Under the pieces are notes generated by a model that was given only the letters and a program-made list of their open reading frames with translations, did no database searches and had not been told where the DNA came from. A stretch of DNA of 64,000 nucleotides, taken from the NCBI RefSeq assembly GCF_026213295.1, contig NC_079434.1, positions 8,683,198 through 8,747,197 on the forward strand, in the 5' to 3' direction. This document shows positions 40,275 through 51,970 of the stretch, piece by piece. The number at the start of each line of letters is the position of its first letter. Position 1 is the first letter of the stretch. The translations under genes were made by a program, and so were the position numbers. The DNA is from Gadus chalcogrammus. Taxonomy: Eukaryota > Chordata > Actinopteri > Gadiformes > Gadidae.

Positions 40275-41626
40275 ATCTCACACATCCTTCTTTCAACGGT
40301 GACAATTTGCCAAAGTAGCCTAGCCTGTAGCTGCCACTGCGTTGCGTTTTGGGCGCACAGTGAGAAGCGGGATCGACTTCGGACAGAGTTTATCTCGCAT
40401 CTGGGATCGCAACGCGATTACATTTCGAAGGACCCGAGTAACGACTTACTAAACATCCGGTCCTGAAGACGCGGGACTGCCTCAGCCAGCGCTCTCCAGA
40501 GGGTGTAGAAAACACACTCTGTTTGGGTGAGGGGGTTGTACACTGTTCTGAACGGATAGTCGACTTATATTGATGATGCATTCAGCTTGAGTATAGACTG
40601 CATAACCTCGATGTAACATTGATAAAGAAAAAACCTAAGGATTAGGATCAGCCTAAACCTGCTACCATTTGCCGAGCTTTATCAATGAACACGGCAGCCA
40701 CAATGTGTACATCGTCACCTTATTCTTTATTGTGAATGCAGTTATAGATATATATAGCCTATATAGAGATAGATCGATAGATAGATAGATAGTACTGTAA
40801 ACCGTGCATCACTTCTTATTATATACCTGCGAAAGAAGAGTGTCTGTTCATCGCCTTGCGGGTACAGAAAACAAAAACGCATTGAAACTCTCCCAAGAAT
40901 CAAAACTCCCCGCGTCCACCCAGCACCATCTAGTCAAAAAAAAAAAAAAAGAGCGACATCCAAAAATATTCGATACGGCTATCAGCAAAAGTATAACGAA
41001 AGGGGGGTAGGAAAAAAATTAAAAGAAAACAAACAAAAAATACAAACAAACCTGTGCGCTTACAGCTGCAAGAAAAGTATCGCGATAAGACGTTCGGACG
41101 TGAGGACGCCAGCAGGTTTAAAAAGGAGGACCCGAGCGGATCAAAGAGGGAACAAGGTGAAAGCAAACCGGGGGGGTCGAGCCGACACACCGAAGCCACA
41201 AAACTCCACGGCCATCAAACAACATCGCAAAATGCAAAGCAAAGGCATATAGCAACAGCAAAAGTCGACAGAAACAAAAAATAAAAATGTTCCAAAACCA
41301 CCATGTTTTTTAGAAAAAATAAAAATAAAAATATTATATACTGACCAAAACCTGTCTCGGGGGTTCAGACCCCGAAACCAAAACCGCAAGCAAGTCAATG
41401 CTTTATTTTTGCTCTCTCTCCTGTGTGTGCTCTCGGAGCCTCTAACGCACCCGTTCACCCTGCGACCAGAATCACTGCATGCTAAAAACTTGAAGCCTGG
41501 ATGGAAAAATCGCTCAAAACCACCACCACTTCAATTCTCACGTCAAACACCAGCGAAAGGAGGAAAAATAAAAAAAAGGGTAGCAATTAAAAAGACAAAA
41601 AAAATGCTTACAAAAAGCCATTGAAA
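40275..41626. other. non-coding, A-rich
   Basis: A (GATA)n-type run at 40766-40792, an A-run at 40936-40950, and from 40900 to 41626 a conspicuous excess of A on the plus strand. If the candidate minus-strand exon next to it is real, this is the start of its first intron (T-rich on the minus strand). Confidence 0.4.
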
Positions 41627-42000
41627 GGTACTCACCGAACCGGGAGTAAAATGTTGCAATAAAAATGTGATTATGGCTCAAAACAGACAGTATGGCGGTG
41701 AAAAGGCGAAACGCTGTGCTTTCTCCTCTAGATCTCTCCCTCCACTTCTGTCATGTGACCGATGATTCCCAGCGACTCCTAGCAATGAACCGCACAACAG
41801 CTGACGCCGAATGCTCTCCGCTCCGCACCGGTCCGAGAGGTAGTCCTTATCATCCTACACTCACTGACTCAACCGCTCCTGCCTTTTTGCCTCACATTCT
41901 CTCTCCCCTTCTCTCCTCCAAGATGTTGATGTGTGCTGAGCTCATTCGCGGTGTCACCAACAACGTAACATCTACGCGATTCTCAACCTTTTTCTCCTCG
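41627..42000 (-). other. candidate 5' non-coding exon with splice donor
   Basis: On the minus strand, sequence reading CCCGGTTCG|GTGAGTACC gives a near-consensus donor (exon end 41636, intron from 41635). Upstream, 41700-41860 is CpG-enriched with TGACGCCG and GGTCACATGAC motifs, and intron-side sequence turns T-rich at once. This fits a TATA-less first exon/5' UTR of a minus-strand gene. No start codon context, partner exon or product can be named. Confidence 0.3.
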
Positions 42001-42029
42001 TTTTTTCCGTTCTCCTCCAAAACATCGAA

Positions 42030-42145
<116 letters not shown>

Positions 42146-42180
42146 AACGTGGTGCCTCTTTTGCGTAGCAGTCCTCCACC

Positions 42181-42203
42181 GCCCCCCCCCCCCCCCCCCC
42201 CCC
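42181..42203. repeat. poly-C tract
   Basis: About 22 C, followed by further C-rich sequence to 42220. Confidence 0.9.
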
Positions 42204-42510
42204 GGACACCCCCCCCTCCCTGTTTATTACCGCGACCGAAAAAGAAAAGAGTGTACTGTCTAAAAGAGTGTAGACAGTTTTAGTTTGTTGGAGAGCGGTT
42301 GCTTCGTGACGTTGGAGAGAGAGAGAGAATATGAACCGTGAATGGCTGCATTGAACTAATCTGGTGGCTTCCGCGGCTCAGACCAACGCTGGTGGCGTTC
42401 AGTTCAGGCAGACAGTTTCAGCACCGCGGATAGCGACGTGGTTCTGCCGTATAGGGCAGTTCTCTGAATAATATTGCCGGAATAAAGGCAATATCGCGTT
42501 GTCTGCGCGA
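42204..42510. other. non-coding, nothing recognised
   Basis: Single-copy, with a short GA run at 42316-42328. Confidence 0.4.
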
Positions 42511-42515
42511 ATATG

Positions 42516-42584
<69 letters not shown>
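42511..42584. repeat. (AT)n microsatellite, ~37 units
   Basis: The only long AT array here; two GT interruptions near the left end. Self-complementary, so able to extrude a hairpin. Confidence 0.97.
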
Positions 42585-42590
<6 letters not shown>

Positions 42591-42880
42591 TGGGTTCATG
42601 TAAGGGAAATGTAGACTGTATACTTCCAAAGCCTCAAAGTCATACAAAGCCCACTTGTTATCAGTTTTCCTGGTGTTTGTTTCCCAAGACCAGCCTCAGA
42701 AAATATTCATGTGTCCGTCTGTCTGTCTTTGGACTGACAGATATTGTTCGGTCTGAGGAGCAAACAACTCACAGTATTTGAGACAACTGTCAGTGTGTGT
42801 TCATCAGCAGCCGTGAGCCAGCCTCGCTGCTGCACCTCAAGCCATGTGTAATTCCATTTTCCTTTCACATCCCATCCTAG
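42585..42880. other. non-coding, nothing recognised
   Basis: Single-copy sequence with CTGT repeats near 42716-42728. Confidence 0.4.
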
Positions 42881-43220
42881 CACACACGCACGCACGCACA
42901 CACATACACACACACACACACATACATAGACACACATACGCCCACACGCACGCACACACACGAACAACCACAGACACATAGAGACGCACAATCACGCAAA
43001 CACACCTGCACACAAATACACACAAATATACCCGCAACGCACACACATGCACGCACACACCCACTAACGCACACCAGCACACACACAGGCACATACACAC
43101 GTACACACACACACATACACTCAGAAACACAAACTCACACACTTATACTCACATGCACTAACACTTACACACAAACACACAAACAAACACACACACAAAT
43201 ACCCACACACACACACCCAT
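42881..43220. repeat. degenerate (CA)n, ~340 bp
   Basis: CA-rich with frequent CGCACA, CATACA and AAACACA variants; no long pure block. Confidence 0.9.
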
Positions 43221-43537
43221 CCCTCTCTCTGATAGTCTCACAATCTCTGAAGAACAGAGATTGCGTTGCTACGGGTAATTGATCCGACTTTGAGGGCCGA
43301 TCACGAGTGCGGTCTAGCCCCACTCACCCCCCGCGTGCACGCCATCCGGTGTCCTGTCAGAACAGGTCGGGACTCACATGCCTGCCACCCTGGAAGACCT
43401 CGTTGGGGGATGAGGGGGGCGGGGGAGGGGGGGGGGATGCCAGACTGTAATAACCGGCGGCTGGTAGGTTGGTCTTGACCTGGGTTCATCGCGTCGCCGT
43501 GGTGACACAGGAGTCCGGCATCGGGCTGCTGTAGCTC
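43221..43537. other. non-coding; G-rich run
   Basis: 43413-43437 is a G-rich run with single C and A breaks (G-quadruplex candidate). The remainder is CpG-containing single-copy DNA. Confidence 0.45.
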
Positions 43538-43775
43538 AAGGTAGACAGAGAGCTCAACGGTATATCGGCTAGGGCAGCCCGCTCCCAAAGAGTCCCGGGT
43601 TCGATACCCAGTGTCCTCAGTGACCTGGGGACCAGAGGACTTGAAGCTAAGAGGGAAGAAAGAAATTAATGTTTTGGTTTTTTTCTTTGCAGCATTGTGT
43701 CCTTTGACTGTTCTCAGCCTCGCTTGTACATCGTTTTGGATGGAAGATTCTGCTGAATGACTGAATGTAAATTGA
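43538..43775 (+). mobile_element. tRNA-derived SINE with diverged middle
   Basis: Head with A-box-like TATATCGGCTAGGGC and a perfect-looking B box GGGTTCGATACCC. The tail GGATGGAAGATTCTGCTGAATGACTGAATG lies at about 43738-43768. The part between is A/T-rich and unlike other copies, perhaps a small insertion. Confidence 0.72.
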
Positions 43776-44457
<682 letters not shown>

Positions 44458-44570
44458 GTTTATGGAGATTGACGGGATGGGCTCCTGGTCTTTGTCAGCG
44501 GCTATAAAGACAGAACCAAGGTCGCCAGGAAACACCCTCAATAAATATTTAAATGAACACACATCCATCT

Positions 44571-44705
<135 letters not shown>

Positions 44706-44796
44706 AAAAACAATTGGGCTTCAATACAGGGAGAGCGAACGGTTGTGGCATCATCACCTGACTATTAACCCCAACCAATAACCAACACATGTACAG

Positions 44797-44960
44797 GAGA
44801 ATGTATCGGTTAGGCACTGAAGGCTCTGGGCTCGACCCCCAGAGTCTGCAGCCAAACCCTCGCATCCTAGTGCGAGAGGACCTCTAACCCCGACCTGCTC
44901 CTGAACGGCATGTATCTGAATTCACTGGAAGTCGCTTGGGACTCAAGTCTCTTCCAAATG
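44797..44960 (+). mobile_element. tRNA-derived SINE
   Basis: GTATCGGTTAGGCACTGAAGG head, CTGGGCTCGACCCCCAGAGTC B-box region, body CTAACCCCGACCTGCTCCTGAACGGC and the start of the tail (GTATCTGAATTCACTGGAAG). Good match to the local family. Confidence 0.8.
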
Positions 44961-46105
44961 AAGAATTGTAATAGTGATATTATACTTTATCAGTTAGTGT
45001 TTTTTTGGCTGCTATGGTTTTTATTACAGAACTGGCTGGTTTTGGATAGTATTGGAACAGGTTTTAGGTTCTTGTTAGACGAAATTAACGTTAGCCTTGA
45101 TGAGCTAGTGTCTGCCTCTTTCTAAAAACCTTCATTAAAAAGCACTAGTCTAGCTTGCTACACTTTGGAAATGAGTTGTTAACAAACTAGCAACTAGCCA
45201 GACCATATTATGGAGTCCATTTCATGGGCAAACCTTCCATATATTTGTTGTCTGCGCCCCGGGAGGGAGGGGGCTGGGGGGGTTGGTGTTTGGGCCGTCA
45301 ATAACTTTGTTTGAATTATTTATGATCTGATTGACTGAACAGCCTTTTATTCATCATAGCTCTGCTCATAGCGACATGGTGGAAACTAAAACTGCTGGAA
45401 TATTCTTTATCCCTCCTTCATCTTCCTTTTTGCCATCTCCTCCAACAATTCTGTTATTCTAGTATTTCCGTCCCTTTGTTGTTCTTATTCTTTTTCTGGG
45501 GTTTTTTCGAAAGAAAAATCTGCAAATACATCTTGCCTCCTCTTTGCATCACTCTATCAAGCCATCTCTCCCTCTCTCCATCCGGCCTCCATTTTTATAT
45601 TTGGCTAAGTGATCCTTCTGGGGAGAAACCGATACGTTGTGCTCGGTTACACTCGCCATGGAAACTTCTGGAAAGAAGCGTGTGTTGCTGTGATATCTTC
45701 TTGTTGGGGGTTAAAACGGGATTCGTTCAAATCACTCCCCCCGCCAAAACCTGGTTGCAGCACTCTTCCCCGTCTGGCAAACGAAACCAGAGCTTTCCGG
45801 TGCTTTCCACACAATATGGACCAGATTAATTCAGTCGTTCTGGCAATGCGTGGATTTGTACTATTTAATTACCATTTTGTCATGGACTCTGCACTAGTGT
45901 TTTATGGCGGGAGTGAAGCCAGCCTGCGCACACGACTGTAGAAAGGATTTGCTGCTAGTTACGGCACTGGGTCGCTTTAATGTGGGACGCAAAGCGGTGG
46001 GAATTCCATTCAATGAGCTTCAAACCTGAATGTCTTTCTAATGGTTCGTTGTTCCTTGGTCACCTTTAGCATACCAGCGAGCTGGGGTTGGGAAGAGCAA
46101 CTGCA
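44961..46105. other. single-copy non-coding; G4 motif; CNE-like part
   Basis: 45261-45282 is a clean G-quadruplex motif (GGG-A-GGG-A-GGGGG-CT-GGGGGGG). 45290-45390 has AATTATTTATGATCTGATTGACTGAACAG with a TALE-type TGATTGAC core. The rest is mixed; overlapping frames at 45476-45829 and 45609-45941 are not protein-like. Confidence 0.38.
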
Positions 46106-46113
46106 GTCATCAG

Positions 46114-46145
<32 letters not shown>

Positions 46146-46286
46146 CGCATGTGTTTGTGCACCTGTGTGTGTCTACATGTTTACGTGTGTGTGTGTGTGT
46201 GTGCATTTATATAATAAGTTTGTGTGAGAGTGTGTACACATGTCTGTCTGCATGTGTATATGTGTTTGAGTTTGTTTGTGTTTTTT

Positions 46287-46319
<33 letters not shown>

Positions 46320-46400
46320 ATGGGCTTGTGATTCTGTATACAGATTTGTTTTTGTATGCATGTCCTTGCATGTGTGTGTTTGTGTATATGTGTGAGAAAG
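46106..46400. repeat. interrupted GT-rich array
   Basis: Blocks of GT with TTTGTG, GTATATGTG and GTCTACATG interruptions. Confidence 0.88.
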
Positions 46401-47155
46401 AGGCAAACAAATGTTGCACAAATCTATTGGTTCATTATCATTTGTTTTCATGTATTAACCGCTTAAAAAATCCCTTGCAGAAAGCCTTGGTCTGATTTTT
46501 GCAAGGATATCTGTCGATGGTCACGAGTCAGTATATTCACAACTATCGCTTTTGTATTTAAAAGCACATTCCTTACATTGCCAGTTTAATGAGCTCAGTC
46601 AAATCAGCCTCTTTCTAAGCAATAGAAGCGAATGGTTGACCTTGAGGATGTCAGCCGTCTGAAAATAAGGATTTTGGAATGAAGAGGCCGACTATCACCT
46701 AATGTTGCAACTGAAAAACACAACAAAGGGCCCATGGCAGCTTGGTGGTAATCAGCTCGATGTTGTTGATCTGTGATTTCCATCTTGTCATGCATAACAC
46801 GCTTTTCTGTATTTACCTGTCCAGGCCGAGGGGATTATGAATTATGAATTAAGAGATTATTAGAGATTACGTGTCTTGTTCTGCGGTTGGAGATCCGGGC
46901 TCACTCTCCTTCAATTTTAAAGATTGGGAATTTTACGGAAAGCAAACGCAGCGTGGAGGCCTAAATGTGTGTACCTTAGTGTTAGCCGCGGATGTTAGTT
47001 TTGGCTTCCTCTTCAAACCGGCGCTAATCCCAGAACAGGAAACTGACGGGGGTATTACCCGCTAAATAAACATTCAGATAAATTTCTAGCACTTTTATGG
47101 AGATTAAATAAACATAATTCATTCATTCATTGATTTCCCAGAACGCTTTATTTCG
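46401..47155. other. single-copy block, CNE-like
   Basis: 46520-46890 is repeat-free with CCAGTTTAATGAGCTCAGTC, GCAGCTTGGTGGTAATCAGC and GAATTATGAATTAAGAGATTATTAG homeodomain-type clusters. By eye it is the most CNE-like stretch in the window. No coding frame. Confidence 0.38.
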
Positions 47156-47329
47156 GTGTCGCTGGGCGTGTGCATGTGTGCATGTATGTGTTTGTGTGTG
47201 TGCATGTGTGTGTTTTTAATTGTGCGTGTGAGTGTTGGCTCCATCGGTTTGCGTGTTTCAAACATACAGAGCTCTGTCTGGGTTGTCTGTCGTATCTGTG
47301 TCTGTCTGGGTTGTCTGTTTATGTGTGCA
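47156..47329. repeat. GT-rich patch and CTGTC repeats
   Basis: Short interrupted GT run (47167-47230) and two copies of GTCTGGGTTGTCTGT (47275-47320). Confidence 0.75.
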
Positions 47330-47830
47330 TAACTCCATCCAGTTATTGATCTATCCATCTGTCATTCATCCACTCATCCATCTGTCATTCATCAATCCAT
47401 CCATCTGTCATTCATCCACTCATCCATCTGTCATTCATCAATCCATCCATCCATCTGTCCTTCATCAATCTATTCATCCATTCATCCATCCATCCATCTG
47501 TCATTCATCCACTCATCCATCTGTCATTCATCCATCCATCCATCCATCTGTCATTCATCCACTCATCCATCTATCCATCTGTCATTCATCCATCCATCCA
47601 TCTGTCATTCATCCACTCATCCATCTATCCATCTGTCATTCATCCATCCATCCATCTGTCATTCATCCATCGGTCCATCTGTCATTCATCCATCCATCCA
47701 TCTGTAATCCATCCACCAATCCATCCATCCACCCCCCCACCCATTTCCCCTCCATCAACCCATCCAACTGCCCATCCATCCTCCACCCATTCAACCATCC
47801 GTCTACCTATCCTCCAACTTCCCTCTCTCC
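47330..47830. repeat. (ATCC)n-based minisatellite, ~500 bp
   Basis: CATCCATC tetranucleotides interspersed with CTGTCATTCATCCACTCATC. A ~28-34-bp higher-order unit is visible through 47360-47710; the 3' end degrades into CCACC/CCATC mixture. The 203-codon frame is a repeat translation. Confidence 0.94.
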
Positions 47831-48035
47831 ATCTATCCATTAATTCATCATCCAACCCCCTATTACCATACATTATAGGAAGTGCTTGTTGATATGTGAT
47901 TCATGATGTTCACTAATCACTAATAGTTCATATGTTTTAATATGAACTATTAGTTTATACAAGAGTAACTAATAGTTAGAATTAATTAATATCACCTATT
48001 ATCTAAATCCTAATTTACCAATAGTTTCTCCAAAT
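47831..48035. other. AT-rich, inverted repeat
   Basis: AATAGTTCATATG...TATGAACTATTAG at about 47919-47954 forms a near-perfect inverted repeat. Confidence 0.6.
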
Positions 48036-48092
48036 TCTAACACACAGACACACACAAAAAACACACACACACAAAATTCACTCACACACACA

Positions 48093-48152
<60 letters not shown>

Positions 48153-48240
48153 CACACGCACGCACGCACACACGCGCGCGCACATGCCGACAAAAATAGA
48201 AATGTATATACACACAAACACACACACACCCAGGTGACAG
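48036..48240. repeat. (CGCA)n tetranucleotide within CA-rich DNA
   Basis: About 17 CGCA units at 48092-48158, then CGCGCGCGC near 48174, flanked by CA patches. CpG-dense and Z-DNA-prone; its survival despite CpG decay suggests a young array. Confidence 0.95.
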
Positions 48241-48847
48241 AATGACACATGCCCACACAGCTGTGGTTGCATGGCTGCCATCTGAGAAAGCGTTTAGGCT
48301 GGTGGTTAATCTCGGCGAGAGGACAGAGAAGAATTGCTCCGGCGGTGGATTAATTGTGCCAAACCCTGTGTGGCCCAGCCAGGGGAAGAGTGTAACACTG
48401 TGACACCACGATAAGACCAGGAACCGCCGGTGAACAACACTCAATCCCACTCCTTATCAACCACGGCAGCAAAGGAGGGAAACTAATGTGGTACATATGC
48501 AGATACCCGTTCTTATTAGTGGCCCTCATTAAATGGACCTTTCATCTGGGAAAAAAACCCATTTATACAATTAATATATGATAAATAAATATATGATGAT
48601 ACTAAATTAATAGGGGGGGGTTCCCGCAATCCCTCACATGTCCTCACCCACTTGTGGATGCACCTCTGGTCCTGAACCAAACAAACATTGTGTTTACATG
48701 TGTACATTGCTATTAGCATGTCAAAGAAAGTATGATAATTCCCATTTCGCAAATTGACTAGCAACAGAATCATACAGATAATGTAGTAACGTTTTGTTAG
48801 CATAATTTAATAAAGTTTAATATAAAACAGTGATCGTTGCCGTCACG
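48241..48847. other. non-coding, nothing recognised
   Basis: Single-copy sequence; a G-run at 48613-48620 and AT-rich stretches. Confidence 0.42.
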
Positions 48848-48935
48848 CCTCCCATTGGGTCCCCTCACCGCGGCCACTAATGGCCCGCGGGCCACAGATT
48901 GAGTACCGCTGGTCCGGGGTACTTAGAGGACGTGC
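48848..48935. mobile_element. possible hAT-type end fragment
   Basis: GGCCCGCGGGCCACAGATTGAGTACCGCTGG resembles the GC-rich terminal part of common vertebrate hAT/Charlie-like elements. No partner end or target duplication found. Confidence 0.3.
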
Positions 48936-49040
48936 TCCATACAGTTTGATGACTGTGTTCCTCTCCCTGTGAAACGCCCTTCCTGCCTGGTGCCTGACGC
49001 TGAACACTGGCGTACGCGCGGCCATATGGCGCTCGGCTCG
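48936..49040. other. short non-coding stretch
   Basis: CpG-containing, nothing recognised. Confidence 0.35.
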
Positions 49041-49340
49041 GTTCAAGTCGCATTAAACACCCGGGCGTAATTCTCCGGGAACACGGCCGCTCTCCGCTAA
49101 TGGTGGAGTCCTCGTCGGAAACGCTTTTTTCCCCCCTTCCTCCACAGATGGTAAACAATTTAGGCACTTTGTCAGACCGTGGGAGCATGAAATTGGTTTG
49201 ACTGAGTGTTGCCGGGGACTTAATTAGGTATGGCTAAAACAATATCGCTTTTACGCCTTTTAATCAGTCACTTAAAAACAATTTTAGCCCCTGCGAGATC
49301 CTTTGGATTCCGGGGATGATATATATTTTATGTTATGTTT
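49041..49340. other. single-copy block, CNE-like
   Basis: Contains CTCCGCTAATGGTGG, GACTTAATTAGGTATGGC and CGCCTTTTAATCAGTCAC cores; repeat-free, with a sharp change to AT-rich DNA after 49320. Confidence 0.34.
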
Positions 49341-50938
49341 TCTGACCAATCCCTAGAAGCCGGTATCTGTCACAGAGCATTATTGCAGATTTGTTTGATT
49401 GATTTGGTGTGAAGAGTGCATGTGATATGATGCTATATGCTTGTGGTTTGGGTTATTGCTCAGAGGAAGAGTGCATGGTGTCTGCTGAGGTCAGCACGCA
49501 CCCCTATAAATCCAGAAGCAGGATAAACTGAGCAGTATTTCAAGCGTGATGGGGGGAATCTAAACTGCGACCATCAGCGATTCCTGCCAGGGTTCGTCTC
49601 CTCTCACGGCGTTAGCCAATTAGCCCCACATTCGATTTTTATTAACTTGTATTTGTACATTTTCCTAATGAATTTGACTGAACATTAAACCGTCTAAATA
49701 AAGCCATAGCGCGGGTGTTGGTCATTGGCCTGCCTTCCCGACTAAATTATGGGATGTCAAATCAATAAGAAGAATACCTGTTATGATGACTGAGGATTTC
49801 TAATCAAAGAGGTGCTCACATGTGTGTGTGTGTGATCGCTCTATACATCCTGTCTTTTATGCTTTAACGAAACCCAGTGACTAGTGCATCAGTTAATTTC
49901 TGACAAATCATAAAGTCAACATTTGAGTATCTCAATCCATGCTGTTGTAAGCTGTTATATGGTGCCGGCTGATGTCAGCTACTGAAACCTCTTTTCATGG
50001 CTGTTTAGAAATGCATTGTTAGCATGCAGCTCTACAGCGCCGCAGTGTCAAACTCTTATCTGAATACAGTGAGCCATTCCTGCCGGTATAATGAAAATAC
50101 ATTCCCGGTAGTGCAGTGGGCTGGTGTGATTACATGGAACCCCAACCTCGTGCACCAATGGGTGTTGAAACCATAGACCTCTCCCCAGAGGTCTGGATGG
50201 TGGAAAGATTGTTTTTCCACCTTGTGTTCAACATGTTCTCAATGTGAAGACGTGTCGTCACGTTCCACCTGTGTCTTCCACTTCGTCCCTCTTGCTGTGT
50301 CAGGTTCAGAACCACTTTGTGGAGTCGGGATAAAATGGGATCACATCCTCCAATGGTTTGTCCATTCCTCCACATGCGTGTACCCGTGCCAGGGTCTCCA
50401 CGGGAGGAGGTAACAGTGGGGTTGATTCTGGACCGTCTGGCCGTTGCGGGCCGTTCCAGAGACTGAATTAGATTAGGAAAAAGAAAGCAGCAACAGCAGT
50501 AATTACGCTAATATCCCTGCTTGGACTTTGTCCTCCCTCAAATCAATGATATAGCTTCTCTGTCCGTCTTGCCGTGTTCTTTTCAAGGAGGAGGCTTCAG
50601 TTGAGACTGAAACTGTTTGCCCTTACTCGTGAATGTAAAAGGTACCATGTTTTGACGTAGCCAACCTGGGGTTCAGCAGATTATGCCTTTATCTACGGCT
50701 GAGCCCTTTTTTTGTCTTTTTTTGTCTAGCGTTGGGGCTAGGTTACCCAACGCTTGGTTATTATCAGCTTGTGGCCATGACGTGGTCATGGTACTGGTGT
50801 ATGGCGTGGGCTGGGCATCATAGACACAGATACTCAGTTTCACAATCTAATTGGCCCGTTGACTAAGCTTACGCCAACTGTCAGTGCAACAAAAAAAATG
50901 TGTGGGATATCTTCACAGTCCATGTGTCCATTTATGTC
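49341..50938. other. non-coding with double hairpin at 50175-50221
   Basis: Mostly ordinary sequence. Two adjacent perfect hairpins: AGACCTCT-CCCC-AGAGGTCT (50175-50194) and GGTGGAAA-7nt-TTTCCACC (50199-50221). A minus-strand frame of 81 codons (50130-50375) covers them and is unrecognised. One TGATTGAT near 49396. Confidence 0.42.
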
Positions 50939-51047
<109 letters not shown>

Positions 51048-51309
51048 TTATCTAGCTTCTGTCAATATTGCTATCTTTGTCTTTTTCTGACTGTATGTCT
51101 GTCTCTATGTCTATCATCCTACGTGTATGTCTGTCTGTCCTGAGCTTGCGTCCTATTCCGTTATGAAACAAGAAACCAGTTGTTAACGGTTATTAATGAT
51201 TGGGGGAATAGGGGGTTTGTAGCTTCAACGACTGGGTTCACTGTTGACTTAATTACGCTGTTGTGACGTAAACACAGAAAACTCCAATATCACTTTTGAG
51301 AATTAAATT

Positions 51310-51634
51310 ACCAGGAGGAGCGAGTGCAGTGGCTCGGGTGTTCCACTCCCCGCCGTAAGCTACTGGGTTATATCCCCACTGCCTGCCTCCTTACCTGTCC
51401 TCAAGCAAGCTGCCTAACCCCTATTAAGGACATGTTTCTGAATGTGTGGTTATTCCCTTTGGGTGACAGCAAATCCACTAAATAGTTTGTAGATATATGC
51501 TATGATTACATTTCATGAATGATCAACTCAAAGCTTGGTAATTCTTCACAAACGCCATTCTCTCTTAAATGAAATCAGATCTACAGTCATTGTTTAGTCG
51601 CTTTGGATCAACAGCTTTGCTAAATGACTGAATG
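51310..51634 (+). mobile_element. tRNA-derived SINE, interrupted
   Basis: Head GTGCAGTGGCTCGGGTGTTCC and B-box-like CTGGGTTATATCCCC, body CTCAAGCAAGCTGCCTAACCCC, then a first tail-like part (TTTGGGTGACAGCAAATCCACTAAAT, near 51458-51484), ~85 bp of AT-rich sequence, and a second tail (GCTTTGGATCAACAGCTTTGCTAAATGACTGAATG) ending 51634. Either two overlapping copies or one copy with a duplicated tail. Confidence 0.68.
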
Positions 51635-51970
51635 GTTGTCCTTCATTCCAGGTACAAAGGTCTTATGATCCGGCCAACCTTTGATCTGATTAAACCAGGA
51701 ATATTATTCCCTATAGCACCCGTGGTTGTTATTCACGAGGACACCCGGCTTGAGAAAATCGTTGTCTTTACCCTAATCAATATTGATAGATTAGACCAAA
51801 TATCAACAGCAGCCGCCCGTCCTGCCTTCCCTCATGTGACTCTAATGATCCTGGCTGCCGGAAGATTCATCGGTCACCTTGAAAACAAATGGGCGTTTGC
51901 GGCCAGCGGGCTCCGAAGGCTCCAGCAACTCCAGCCGATAAGTGTCTCTCTGTCCGCTCCGCCATAACGA
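51635..51970. other. CNE-like block with open frame
   Basis: Begins after an acceptor-like CCTTCATTCCAG and keeps a plus-strand frame open to 51967, but the peptide is not recognised. Contains ATCAATATTGAT (51776-51787), a palindromic ONECUT-type core, then GATAGATTAGACC and CTCATGTGACTC. I favour a regulatory element over an exon. Confidence 0.33.

Noticed and set aside
43538..43620. tRNA gene
   Set aside because: B box GGGTTCGATACCC is good, but the acceptor stem does not pair and the SINE tail follows.
47232..47843. 203-codon His/Pro/Ser/Ile frame
   Set aside because: Translation of the ATCC minisatellite; it only looks like a secreted repeat protein.
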